A stretch of 64,000 bases of DNA, from assembly GCA_002746645.1 (NCBI GenBank), contig PDPU01000027.1, forward strand, positions 1 through 64,000, read 5' to 3'. Source of the DNA: Gammaproteobacteria bacterium. GTDB lineage: Bacteria > Pseudomonadota > Gammaproteobacteria > Granulosicoccales > Granulosicoccaceae. The position numbers and the translations under genes are program-made. The notes beneath the pieces are model-generated. The model saw only the letters and a program-made list of their open reading frames with translations, ran no database searches and was not told the DNA's origin. This document shows positions 28,442 to 37,224 of this stretch, piece after piece. Each line of letters opens with the position of its first letter. The first letter of the stretch is position 1.

Positions 28442-30012
28442 CGTGTCCGGAACCATCCGGCTTGAGCCCGTATCGCGGTACCCGACACCAGCAACCACAG
28501 CAGCCACGAAACAGCGCCTCCGGATGATCCACCTCCGGACGAATCATCTCCCTCGCTCGTGGCACTGTCGCCGGCATTCGCGTTGCCATCACCGGAACCT
28601 GCTGCCGAGCCACCGGCCGCCGCATCGGCAGTGGCCGCGGCCCATCGCGCCGAATCACCAATGCGCTCGGCGATCCATGCACGATTGAACTCGTCACCCG
28701 AGAGACACAGATCGTTCTGGACGAGCACGCTCACCAGGCAGAAATCCATGGCGTGCTGCCCCTGTGTCGAGAGATGCAGTTCGGAATTGTCGCCACAGCG
28801 TCGTGATTCGCCGGGCCCCGTGACCTCGGGCGACTCCTCGAGCGCCATGAGTGACTCGCCCGCGATCGCCTGACAGAGCCGCACCGACTGACGCGGCTCG
28901 ACGAGATCATCCGCCATGCCATGCAACATGAACACGGGCGCGATGCTCGCACCGTTGCTGGCGACGGCCTCAGGATAACTGTTTTCGGGTATGGGGCTGG
29001 CATCGAGGTTCAGACTGTCGATCGCCGAACCCGTGACGCGCTCGAGAATGTCGAGCCCCTGCTCGTTCCGGTAGAGCCCGGCAATGGCACGCGCACCGAA
29101 GTCGCGGAAATCCGATGGTGCGTAGTAGAGGACACCGCCAGCGACACGATCGGTCTCGCGCACCACCAGGCTGGCCGCAAGCTGCCCGCCGGCCGACTGC
29201 CCGAAAACGATGGGTGCACCGCTGCTGCCGTAATCGGCCGCATTGGCTTCCACCCATGCAAGCGCCGCTTCGGCATCACTGACGATTTCCTCGATCGTCG
29301 CGTTGTGACAGGCCGCGCTGCCTTCCCGTTCATCCAGCAGCCGATAGAACGGCGCATACACGACGAAACCCTGTTCGACGAAATGCGGAATCGTCATCTC
29401 CAGCCCGAAGAAACCGAAACCACGGCTCGTCCAGCTACCGCCGTGAAAGGCAATCATCGAGCGCTGACCGGTGATGCCGGGGTGCTTCGAGTACACGCGC
29501 ATCTCGAGCGAGCAGGTACCACCGCCCGTCTCCACCTCACGGTAGATCAGGCGTCGAAGATAAGGCTGCACCACACCATCAAGCCAGCGTGCGCCGATGT
29601 CGAGTTTCGAGCCGGGCGAAAGCGTCCACGGCAGTTCCGCCGTGTCGATACCGTCACCTTCACCGAGGCCCGAGGGGTCGAGAAGCTCGCCACAGTGGTC
29701 ACTGACCTCGGTTGTGCGGAAGGACACGCTGGCAGTACAGGCCGCATCACTGAAATAGGTGCCCGATTGCGTGGGAATCACCGCTTCACAACCGTTTTCA
29801 CCTTGTCGATACAGCGGCTCGATCCTTACATCGGCGTAGAAATTGTCAATGAGTTCGCAGGCGAGCTCGTTGGCAACGATGTCGGTGAGGTTCGGCTCTT
29901 CTTCCTGTGCCTGCGCGCTGCCGCAAGACAGGCATAGGCTGGCGCCGATCGCGGCGGCGATCCGACGGTAGCCGCTGATGCAGCTTTCCGATGGTTTGTG
30001 TGCGTGTTTCAT
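28426..30012 (-). CDS. Secreted alpha/beta hydrolase with GlyGly-CTERM-like tail
   Basis: The 528-residue protein has a signal peptide (hydrophobic core AAAIGASLCLSCG, cleavage near AQA). The alpha/beta-hydrolase core shows the oxyanion HGG (MIAFHGGSW), the nucleophile GQSAGGQLAASL, the acid region MLHGMADDLVEPRQS and a late histidine in QGQHAMDF, resembling esterase/lipase or carboxylesterase members. The end is a Gly/Ser-rich stretch, then GGAVSWLLWLLVSGTAIRA and a basic tail: the tripartite pattern of GlyGly-CTERM sorting signals handled by rhombosortase in type II secreting bacteria. Substrate is unknown. The C-terminal tail is partly encoded by a 15-bp repeat. Confidence 0.88.
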   Translation of the reverse strand: MKHAHKPSESCISGYRRIAAAIGASLCLSCGSAQAQEEEPNLTDIVANELACELIDNFYADVRIEPLYRQGENGCEAVIPTQSGTYFSDAACTASVSFRTTEVSDHCGELLDPSGLGEGDGIDTAELPWTLSPGSKLDIGARWLDGVVQPYLRRLIYREVETGGGTCSLEMRVYSKHPGITGQRSMIAFHGGSWTSRGFGFFGLEMTIPHFVEQGFVVYAPFYRLLDEREGSAACHNATIEEIVSDAEAALAWVEANAADYGSSGAPIVFGQSAGGQLAASLVVRETDRVAGGVLYYAPSDFRDFGARAIAGLYRNEQGLDILERVTGSAIDSLNLDASPIPENSYPEAVASNGASIAPVFMLHGMADDLVEPRQSVRLCQAIAGESLMALEESPEVTGPGESRRCGDNSELHLSTQGQHAMDFCLVSVLVQNDLCLSGDEFNRAWIAERIGDSARWAAATADAAAGGSAAGSGDGNANAGDSATSEGDDSSGGGSSGGAVSWLLWLLVSGTAIRAQAGWFRTRKLRA

Positions 30013-30042
30013 GCTCGACAGTCTATCGTTCCAACCCTGAAT

Positions 30043-31629
30043 CTACAGCGCATCGGCTCGCAGAACCTGAATCTGCATGCGGGCGGCCTCGGCGCGGTTC
30101 ATGCGCTGGCCGGTCTGGATCACGCGACGCTCACCCGGTTGCAGTACCCCCTGCACGCGCCGCACCTGCTGCTCGGCACCCGGTGTACGACGGATGCCAA
30201 GTTCGATGTTGGAAAGCGGTCGTGAGGTCTGATTGATGAATTCTATCGCCAGCACTCCACCGGGCGTCAGCCCCTGGTGCACGAGCAGTCGTGTGTTGGT
30301 CTGTGCGGCCGGCTGAAGACGCGCCAACCCCGCCCTGGCATCGTTGCCGACCTGTCCTCCCGCCTGTGCGGCGCGCGCGTAGTATTCACCTGCCGCCTGC
30401 CGGTTGCCCTGTCGCTCGGCGAACCGCCCGAGTGCGAGCTGCGCTTCTCCCGTGGGCAGGAGTTTCATGCTGCGCTGATAATCGGCAAGCGCTGCCGCCT
30501 GATTACCCTCGGCTTCGTTGATCTTGCCGCGCTGCAGGTAGTAGTAGTAGAACTGCGGATTCAGGCTGATGGCCTTGTCGTAATGCGCGCGCGCGGCGCG
30601 CGTGTTGCCTTCCGTACGTGTGATGTCACCCAGCAGCGAATGAAAATGCCCTTCGCGCGGCTCGATGCGAATCGCCTGGCGCACGAGTTTCTCGGCTCCG
30701 CTCTTGTTGTTCTTCGCCAGCGCGGCCTGCGCCTGTTCGTAGAGTTCGTAGGCCTTCTCGGTCTTGCGAAGCGTGCCGATGTTCTTGAGATAACGGTCGG
30801 CGCCACGGTTGCCCGTATGCGGAAGAGCCGCTGCCGTTTCGATGTTCTTGCGCACCCGTTCTTCCGACGGCGGGTGCGAAGCAAAGAGCTTCGAAAAGGC
30901 ATCATTCGAGCGTCCTTCGGACAGTTCGACGAAGGTCCGCTGCAGATCCACCGCGCCCTCCGGGTCATAGCCCGAGCGCGCCATGTATTCCATTCCGTAA
31001 CGATCAGCCTCGAGTTCGGCCCCGCGCCCGTAGCGGCTGTTGATCAGTTGCGCGCCCACCGAGGAGACGAGTTGTGCCTCCTGCCCGTAACCCTCACGTG
31101 CACCGATCACGGAAGCGGTAATGACACCGAGCTGCAGTCCGAGTCCGCGCGTCTGGCCCTGGGCGCCGTGCCGGGCCGCTGCGTGCACGATTTCGTGACC
31201 GAGTACCGCAGCCAGTTCGGACTCATCCTTGAGTTCGGTGAGGAGGCCACGGTTGATGCTGATCTTGCCCCCCGGCAAGGCCCAGGCGTTGGGCGTCGAA
31301 TCGTTGATGACGTGGAACTCGTAGGGCAGCTTGCGATCACTCTTTGCCGCGATTCGCTGACCGACCTCATTGACGTAGGCCTGCACCTGCGGATCGACCA
31401 CGTAGTCACCACCCTGTGCCTGACGCAGCGGCAGGTACTGTGTCTTGCCGACGTCGAGTTCCCAGTCTTCCGAGACCAGCACGACTTCCCGATCACCGGT
31501 GACCGGATTGACCGAGCAGGCAGAGACCACGACGGCGAGAGCAAGCGCGGCTGCACCGGCCCGGAACATCGAGGCGCTGGCCAGGATTCCGCTGAGAAAC
31601 GCGCTCAGGGAGCGTGTCGAAGGGTTCAT
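30043..31629 (-). CDS. M48-family metalloprotease lipoprotein with TPR repeats
   Basis: This 528-residue protein resembles the BepA/YfgC group of outer-membrane quality-control proteases. A lipoprotein signal ends in VVVSACSVNP. The zinc site is LGHEIVHAAARHG (HExxH), with the third ligand in ELEADRYGMEYMARSG. After the protease domain come TPR-like repeats from about residue 290 (ALAKNNKSGAEKLVRQAIRI, RAHYDKAISLNPQFYYYYLQ). The last 100 residues form a beta-rich tail. The start at 31629 was chosen because it places the hydrophobic segment near the N-terminus; ATG at 31680 would also be possible. Divergent from the neighbouring lipoprotein gene. Confidence 0.92.
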   Translation of the reverse strand: MNPSTRSLSAFLSGILASASMFRAGAAALALAVVVSACSVNPVTGDREVVLVSEDWELDVGKTQYLPLRQAQGGDYVVDPQVQAYVNEVGQRIAAKSDRKLPYEFHVINDSTPNAWALPGGKISINRGLLTELKDESELAAVLGHEIVHAAARHGAQGQTRGLGLQLGVITASVIGAREGYGQEAQLVSSVGAQLINSRYGRGAELEADRYGMEYMARSGYDPEGAVDLQRTFVELSEGRSNDAFSKLFASHPPSEERVRKNIETAAALPHTGNRGADRYLKNIGTLRKTEKAYELYEQAQAALAKNNKSGAEKLVRQAIRIEPREGHFHSLLGDITRTEGNTRAARAHYDKAISLNPQFYYYYLQRGKINEAEGNQAAALADYQRSMKLLPTGEAQLALGRFAERQGNRQAAGEYYARAAQAGGQVGNDARAGLARLQPAAQTNTRLLVHQGLTPGGVLAIEFINQTSRPLSNIELGIRRTPGAEQQVRRVQGVLQPGERRVIQTGQRMNRAEAARMQIQVLRADAL

Positions 31630-31798
31630 GCTTCTGATCCATGCTGGTGACTGTTGCGCCGAAGTGTACCGCAGGTACATTGCCGCCTCCTGCGACGATG
31701 ATATGCTCGGCCCTGTCGAAGCCACCGGTCAGCCTTCCTGCCCGGGCCATGTCATTTCGCGCTCTCGACCCACTGCTTCACGACGGAGTGCCACGCCG

Positions 31799-32710
31799 TT
31801 GAAACGTCTCCTTCCATTGCTTCTGATTCTCTGTGTTTCGATGCTCGTGGGCGCCTGCCTCAACAACAGGTTCGTCGTCGGTACGCTCTACAACCGCATC
31901 GACAATCAGATGCGCAAGGCGTTCCACAAGCTTACCCGTTTCGACGATGAACAGATCACGATGCTCGATGCACGCGTGCTCGCCTTCCACAACTGGCATC
32001 GCGAAGCCGAACTGCCGCGTTACGCCGCGCTTGCCGATGAGGTCGGTGCACACCTTGTCGACGACACCGTCAGCGACACTCTGGTGCAGCGCTGGTTCGA
32101 CACGCTCGATACCTTCAGTCAGAACGTGCGCGCTTGCTACCCGGCGAATTTCTCGACACCGGTATTCCAGAGCCTCGACCAGGCCCAACTCGCGGACATT
32201 CGCGCTCGCCTCGAACGACGCCTGCAACGTTCGCGTAACCGCTACCGCAACGAGACACCCGAGGATCGCGTCGCGCGTCGCGTCGCGCGGATGAACACCT
32301 GGAGCCGGCGCATCGATCTCGAACTCCGACCCGACCAACTCGAGATGCTTCGGGAAATGTTCCGCAACCAGAACGCACTGACACTCAAGTACTACGCCCT
32401 CTATGAAGTCTGGCTGAGCCGAATGTTTCGCCTCGCCGCTGCGCCCGTCACGGCGGAGAACACTGCGGCGCTCGATCGCCAGATGGCAAGTCTCTGGGGC
32501 ATGCTCGAACGACAGTACCCCGATGAATGGCAGACCAATCGCGAACTCTGGGAAACCACCCTGCACAAGCTGTTCGAGAGTTTCGACAGCGAGCAGCGCA
32601 CCGCTTTCGGCACCTGGCTCGGCAGATTCGCGAACAACCTGCGCCGGGTCTCGCGCAACGGCCCGGAGCGGGCACAGGACTACGACGCCGCACTCGGCTG
32701 CATGCCCTGA
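31799..32710 (+). CDS. DUF6279-type lipoprotein
   Basis: A 303-residue predicted lipoprotein starts with TTG at 31799, giving MKRLLPLLLILCVSMLVGAC, a textbook signal with a VGAC lipobox. An in-frame ATG at 31702 would add 33 residues and bury the signal. The mature part is helical and rich in Arg and Glu, with YNRIDNQMRKAF and the repeated RRVARM and LRPDQLEMLREMF pattern, matching what is annotated as DUF6279 in gammaproteobacteria. Function is unknown; an envelope role is likely. The last 31 bases overlap the end of the dihydrouridine synthase gene on the other strand. Confidence 0.85.
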   Translation: MKRLLPLLLILCVSMLVGACLNNRFVVGTLYNRIDNQMRKAFHKLTRFDDEQITMLDARVLAFHNWHREAELPRYAALADEVGAHLVDDTVSDTLVQRWFDTLDTFSQNVRACYPANFSTPVFQSLDQAQLADIRARLERRLQRSRNRYRNETPEDRVARRVARMNTWSRRIDLELRPDQLEMLREMFRNQNALTLKYYALYEVWLSRMFRLAAAPVTAENTAALDRQMASLWGMLERQYPDEWQTNRELWETTLHKLFESFDSEQRTAFGTWLGRFANNLRRVSRNGPERAQDYDAALGCMP

Positions 32711-33732
32711 GCGACATTCCGGGTAACATTTGTGGGAGCGTTCAGGTCCGCATCAGCCGCCCTGGCCGCGGGGGCATCGGAGGAAACACCGGCGGGAACA
32801 TCGAAAGCCGCATCGATCGAAGCGATGTCATGCAGGGTGCGGATGCGCGAGAAGAGTTCGGCGGCTTCGGGGTAGTGACGCTTGAGGTAGGCAAGCCACT
32901 GCTTGGTGCGGTTGCCGACATGACGCGGGCTACCGCTGTCACTCTGATGAAACTGCTCGCGAACATGCCGTTTCACGGCCTCCCACTGCATCGCCGGCAA
33001 GGCGCCGCCAGCATGGACGCGCAGCGCAAGATCCGGTGCTGCCAGTGCACCACGACCGAGCATGAGATGCCGACAACCACTGCTCGCGAGTGCGCGGGTG
33101 GCGTCTTCGGGTGTCCAGATCTCACCGTTGATGAAGGTAGTGTCAAGGAAGGGCTCGCTCATGACGCACGCGACCAGGTGCCAGTGCGCCGGTGGCCGGT
33201 AACCATCGGCGCGCGTGCGCGCATGGATGGCAAGTTCGTCGGCACCGGCAGCGCGCACCCCCGCCACCACCGATTCGAACAACGCCGGGCTTTCATGGCC
33301 GAGACGAATCTTCACGGTCACCGGCGCATCTCCGGCGACCACCTGCACCACCGCATCGACCAACTCGCGTACTCGTTCGGGTTTCCGCAGGAGAATGGAG
33401 CCACCCATGCTGTTGTTGACCGTCTTCACCGGACAGCCGAAATTCAGGTCGACACCGGGAGCGCCCATGTCCACGACACGGCGTGCGTTGGCGGCCATGG
33501 CAGCAGGGTCACTGCCAAGCAGCTGCACGTACACCGGCACGCCGGAAGGCGTCAGCCCGGCCGCCTCGAGTTCGGGGCAGAGCCTCAGGAACACACGTTC
33601 GGGCAAGCGCACATCGGTGACGCGCACGAACTCGGTCACGGCGCGGCAGTAGCCGCCGATGGCGGTCAGACGCCGGCGCATGGCGGCGTCGATCACGCCT
33701 TCCATCGGTGCGAGCACGATACGGGGTGTCAT
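32680..33732 (-). CDS. dusC: tRNA-dihydrouridine synthase (DusC type)
   Basis: This 350-residue FMN enzyme reduces a uridine in the tRNA D-loop to dihydrouridine. The FMN-binding start is IVLAPMEGVIDAAMR, the catalytic cysteine is in DLNFGCPVKTVNNSMGGS, and VTVKIRLGHES plus LAIHARTRADGYRPPAHW complete the TIM-barrel active site. The residue pattern and length fit DusC (U16) better than DusA or DusB, but the call between subtypes is moderate. The C-terminal tail beyond about residue 315 is low-complexity and extends past typical DusC. Divergent from the S1-domain gene with 21 bases between start codons. Confidence 0.88.
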   Translation of the reverse strand: MTPRIVLAPMEGVIDAAMRRRLTAIGGYCRAVTEFVRVTDVRLPERVFLRLCPELEAAGLTPSGVPVYVQLLGSDPAAMAANARRVVDMGAPGVDLNFGCPVKTVNNSMGGSILLRKPERVRELVDAVVQVVAGDAPVTVKIRLGHESPALFESVVAGVRAAGADELAIHARTRADGYRPPAHWHLVACVMSEPFLDTTFINGEIWTPEDATRALASSGCRHLMLGRGALAAPDLALRVHAGGALPAMQWEAVKRHVREQFHQSDSGSPRHVGNRTKQWLAYLKRHYPEAAELFSRIRTLHDIASIDAAFDVPAGVSSDAPAARAADADLNAPTNVTRNVAQGMQPSAAS

Positions 33733-33753
33733 GACGCTACACTCTACGTCAGG

Positions 33754-34443
33754 ATGAAGACCAATAGCGACACGCAGAACAATACCGACACCGAAGCGGC
33801 CGCCTTGCCCCTGCTGCAACCCGGCGAATGTGGCTCGCTGCGCGTGGTCGACATCAACGACAACGGTGTCTGGCTCGATCAGGGACTCCCCGAAGACCTG
33901 TTCATGCCCTGGGCCGAACAGCGCCGCCCACGCGAGATCGGCCAGTACGAAACCGTGCTCGTGTACCGTGACAACAGCGGTCGCCTCGCCGCCTCGAGCC
34001 GGATCGATCATCACCTTGACGACCGTCCGGCGGGTTTTCAGCCCTGGGACAAGGTTTCGCTGCTGGTCTTTCAGCGCACCGACCTCGGCTTCAAGGCCGT
34101 GATCGACAACCGGGCCATCGGCCTCCTCTACAAGGACGAAGTATTCCGAACCCTGCGCGTGGGTCAGCGGGTGCCGGGTTACGTCAAGCGCATTCGCGAG
34201 GACGGCCGCATCGATCTGAGCCTGCAACCACGCTCGCGCGAACTCACCGATCAGCTCGAACGGCAGGTCCTCGAACGCCTCACCGAACACGGTGGCCGGC
34301 TCGACCTCAGCGATGGCTCGCCGCCGGAGGCCATACGCGAGGCCTTCGGCACCAGCAAGAAGGCCTTCAAGCGGGCACTTTCTTCCCTGTACAAGTCGCG
34401 GCGCATCGTCATCGAGCGCGACCACATCCGCCTGCCCGACTGA
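33754..34443 (+). CDS. cvfB: S1-like RNA-binding protein, CvfB/YitL family
   Basis: The 229-residue protein is built from S1-like OB folds: GSLRVVDINDNGVWLDQGLP near the N-terminus, a second region DKVSLLVFQRTDLGFKAVID, and a canonical S1 at GQRVPGYVKRIREDGRIDLS. A C-terminal winged helix (EAFGTSKKAFKRALSSLYKS) follows, the standard CvfB order. The family binds RNA and affects virulence or stress genes in Gram-positives; its role in Gram-negatives is unclear. It is 15 bases upstream of the YlqF-type GTPase, consistent with an RNA/ribosome-related operon. Confidence 0.9.
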   Translation: MKTNSDTQNNTDTEAAALPLLQPGECGSLRVVDINDNGVWLDQGLPEDLFMPWAEQRRPREIGQYETVLVYRDNSGRLAASSRIDHHLDDRPAGFQPWDKVSLLVFQRTDLGFKAVIDNRAIGLLYKDEVFRTLRVGQRVPGYVKRIREDGRIDLSLQPRSRELTDQLERQVLERLTEHGGRLDLSDGSPPEAIREAFGTSKKAFKRALSSLYKSRRIVIERDHIRLPD

Positions 34444-34458
34444 AAGAGACGCAAGACC

Positions 34459-35412
34459 ATGGCCATTCAGTGGTTCCCGGGGCACATGCACAAGGCCCGC
34501 AAGGAGCTGGCCGGATCGCTGCCCGATGCCGACGCGCTGCTGATGATCCGCGATGCGCGCATTCCCTTCAGCAGTCACAACCCGATGCTCGAAAACCTTG
34601 CGCGAGAGCTGCCGGTGCTGAACGTGCTGACGCGCCGCGATCTCGCCGACGAACGGGCAACCGCTGTCTGGCTCGATGAACTCTCGAAGACCGACGACAC
34701 GGATGCCATCGCCATCGTCGCAAGCGACCGTGACGGCACGCGTGAGATACCGGCGCGTCTGCAGGCGCTGGTACCCGCTGCATCACGCTCGCGCGTGCGG
34801 CCCTGGCTGGTACTGGTGACGGGCATACCCAACGTCGGCAAGTCCACCCTCATCAATACCCTGACGGGACGCAGCATCGCCGCCACGGGAAACGAGCCCG
34901 CCATCACCAGACGCCAGCAGGACGTTTCCCTGAACGAGCGCTGGCGCCTGCGCGACACCCCCGGAATGCTCTGGCCCAGCGTCGATAACGAGGCCAGTGG
35001 GTATCGCCTCGCCGCCACCGGTGCCATCCGCGACACGGCCATGGACAGTGCCGAGGTGGCGACCTGGTTGCTCGACTATCTCACCGCGACCTATGCCGAA
35101 AGGCTCAGAGCCCGCTACGGCGACACCCTGCCGATCGACGACAGCGTCGCTGCGCTGGAATTCATCGGACGAGAGCGTGGTTGCCTCGGCAGCGGCGGCC
35201 TCGTCGACTTCGACCGTGCCGGCCGCCTGCTGCTTCAGGAATTCCGTTCGGGCACCCTGGGCGGCATGACGCTCGAAACACCCGCGATGCGCGATCGGGA
35301 ACTCGCCGCAACGGAAAGGCGCTTGGCCGAACGCGAAGCGAAGCGCGCCCGGCGTCGCGATGCACGGCGCGCGGCGAGAAAGTCGGCGAAGGCTCGCGGA
35401 CAAGGTCGATGA
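34459..35412 (+). CDS. ylqF: Ribosome-associated GTPase, YlqF/RbgA family
   Basis: This 317-residue circularly permuted GTPase has the G4 region first (LNVLTRRDLADE, although the usual K of NKxD is R), then G1 GIPNVGKSTLINTLTG, G2-like ITRRQQDVSLN and G3 DTPGMLWP. It begins MAIQWFPGHMHKARKEL, the family's N-terminal signature. RbgA helps late 50S subunit assembly in Bacillus; gammaproteobacterial homologues are presumed similar. The C-terminus is an Arg/Ala-rich basic helix likely to touch rRNA. Its stop overlaps the start of the MFS gene (ATGA). Confidence 0.93.
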   Translation: MAIQWFPGHMHKARKELAGSLPDADALLMIRDARIPFSSHNPMLENLARELPVLNVLTRRDLADERATAVWLDELSKTDDTDAIAIVASDRDGTREIPARLQALVPAASRSRVRPWLVLVTGIPNVGKSTLINTLTGRSIAATGNEPAITRRQQDVSLNERWRLRDTPGMLWPSVDNEASGYRLAATGAIRDTAMDSAEVATWLLDYLTATYAERLRARYGDTLPIDDSVAALEFIGRERGCLGSGGLVDFDRAGRLLLQEFRSGTLGGMTLETPAMRDRELAATERRLAEREAKRARRRDARRAARKSAKARGQGR

Positions 35413-36632
35413 ACGCGCCGCCCTCGGATACAGGCATGTCCCCCGGCTTGCCACGCACGATCTATCTGCTTTCGCTCTGCAACGCACTGCTCTACACCTG
35501 TGCGTCGCTGCTGATCACGATGTCGGCACTCATCGGCTACGCGCTTGCCGAGGACAAACGCCTTGCGACACTGCCGATGGCCCTGCAGTTCCTGAGCGTT
35601 CTCGTCGGCAGCGTGCCGGCTTCGCTGGCCATGGGACGCTTCGGCCGCAAGGCCGGATTCCTGTTTGCGGGCTGCATCGGTGTTGCGGGCTCGCTGCTCG
35701 CACTCCACGCCCTGCAGCAGCAGAGCCTGTCGCTGTTCGCGCTGGCGAGCTGTTGTTTCGGCCTGTTCACGGCCTTCGCCAACTACTACCGCTTCACGGC
35801 AGCGGAGATCGTGCCACCCGCAAGGAAGAGCGTGGCCATTTCGATGGTCATGGCCGGTGGCGTCATTGCCGCCTTCATCGGCCCGAACCTCGCTCGTCTT
35901 GCCAGCAGCCTGTTCGAGTCGCAGCCTTTCGCCGGCCCCTTCGCCGTACTCGTCGCTGTCTATCTCACCACCATGGTACTCATTGCCTTCGCCGACCTGC
36001 CACCGCCACCACCGAAGCGGGCCGGCAGCGACAAGGGGCGACCGATCCTCGACATCGTTGCGCAGCCGGTGTTTGTCATCGCAGTGACCTGCCAGATGCT
36101 CGGCTACGCCACCATGAACTTCGTCATGGCATCCACGCCGCTGGCGATGCGCCTGCATGCCTTCGATTTTCACGCGACGGCCTTCGTCATCCAGTGGCAC
36201 GTGTTCGCCATGTTCGCACCGTCCTTCGTTACCGGGCACCTGATCCGCCGTTTCGGCATGGTGCCGGTGCTCGGCACAGGCGCCCTGCTCGGCATCCTGA
36301 CCGTGCTCGTGAATCTGCATGGCAAGACGCTCGCGCACTTCACGCTGGCGCTGGTCCTTCTCGGGGTGTGCTGGAACTTCCTCTACGTCGGTGGCACCAC
36401 ACTCATGACCGAGGCATACCGGGAGGAAGAAAAGTCGCGCGCTCAGGCCGCCAACGACCTCATGGTGTTCTCGTTGGTGTCCCTCACGGCGCTCTCGGCC
36501 GGCACCGTGCATCATGTGTTCGGCTGGCGCACCGTGAACATGGGGGTGCTGCCTTTTCTCGTGATCGCACTTGCCAGCGTGTTCTGGCTCCGGAGGCAAC
36601 AGAAAACGGGCGTGTATCCCCAGACCGGGTGA
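35409..36632 (+). CDS. MFS transporter
   Basis: The 407-residue membrane protein has about twelve hydrophobic segments in two halves split by a cytoplasmic loop rich in proline and lysine (PPPPPKRAGSDKGRP). The loop between helices 2 and 3 has the MFS motif in modified form (AMGRFGRKAGFLFAG). Export or uptake substrate cannot be told. Its start overlaps the ylqF stop by four bases, so it is cotranslated with it despite no obvious functional link. Confidence 0.87.
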   Translation: MNAPPSDTGMSPGLPRTIYLLSLCNALLYTCASLLITMSALIGYALAEDKRLATLPMALQFLSVLVGSVPASLAMGRFGRKAGFLFAGCIGVAGSLLALHALQQQSLSLFALASCCFGLFTAFANYYRFTAAEIVPPARKSVAISMVMAGGVIAAFIGPNLARLASSLFESQPFAGPFAVLVAVYLTTMVLIAFADLPPPPPKRAGSDKGRPILDIVAQPVFVIAVTCQMLGYATMNFVMASTPLAMRLHAFDFHATAFVIQWHVFAMFAPSFVTGHLIRRFGMVPVLGTGALLGILTVLVNLHGKTLAHFTLALVLLGVCWNFLYVGGTTLMTEAYREEEKSRAQAANDLMVFSLVSLTALSAGTVHHVFGWRTVNMGVLPFLVIALASVFWLRRQQKTGVYPQTG

Positions 36633-36732
36633 AACGAGAACCCTGCCCTCAGGTAATGTTGCCGGCGGCCGATCGACGTGAGACGAGGGTCGCCGGCAAC
36701 CGCATCGGCACCCCGAATCGGGATTCGATGTC

Positions 36733-37164
36733 GTGTATCCAGACCTCCGCCTTGCCACCGGTCAACCCTTGCCACTTCTCGCGCTGCTTGCATTGCTCGC
36801 AATGAATGGTTGCGGCGTATTCACCGATGACACGGCAGCACGGGAAACCGAACGCGAACTCGCACTGCAACGCTGGCACCGTTGCATCAGCCGCAGCATC
36901 AGCCACGGTACCGGCCAGGTACCGCCGCCATCAGGCAATCCCGGCGCCACCCTTGCGATACATGGACTGCGCGTCACGAACAATTGTGAAGGGCACGAAC
37001 GTGACGTGATCGCAAGCTACCCACCGCATCTCGCGAACCGAATTGCCCGTAAACTGTCAGAGCATCAGCGATCGCTTTATGCGGCACATCTGCAGCGCTC
37101 TGACGAAAGGCCCATGTTGAACAAGGCCCGTTTCGAGATCGAAGCACGACAGGGTGATCTGTGA
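36733..37164 (+). CDS. Small hypothetical lipoprotein
   Basis: A 143-residue frame starts with GTG and a hydrophobic stretch PLPLLALLALLAMNGCGVF, with a possible lipobox ending in NGC. The mature part has paired cysteines (RCISRS and NNCEGH) and a conserved-looking helical end. No family is recognised. It lies 100 bases after the MFS gene and 60 before the FKBP gene on the same strand. The evidence is the lipoprotein-like signal and good coding composition; the GTG start is uncertain. Confidence 0.55.
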   Translation: MYPDLRLATGQPLPLLALLALLAMNGCGVFTDDTAARETERELALQRWHRCISRSISHGTGQVPPPSGNPGATLAIHGLRVTNNCEGHERDVIASYPPHLANRIARKLSEHQRSLYAAHLQRSDERPMLNKARFEIEARQGDL

Positions 37165-37224
37165 CATAGTGCCGCGCTGTAGCTGCGTCGCACAGACTTT
37201 ACCCACAACCCGCAAGGAATTATC

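Noticed and set aside
32527..34443. 638-codon plus-strand frame through the dihydrouridine synthase gene
   Set aside because: Only the end (33754-34443) is a real gene (CvfB type). The rest is antisense to dusC.
35235..36758. 507-codon minus-strand frame opposite the MFS gene
   Set aside because: It is rich in His/Arg/Glu as expected of antisense; no domains.
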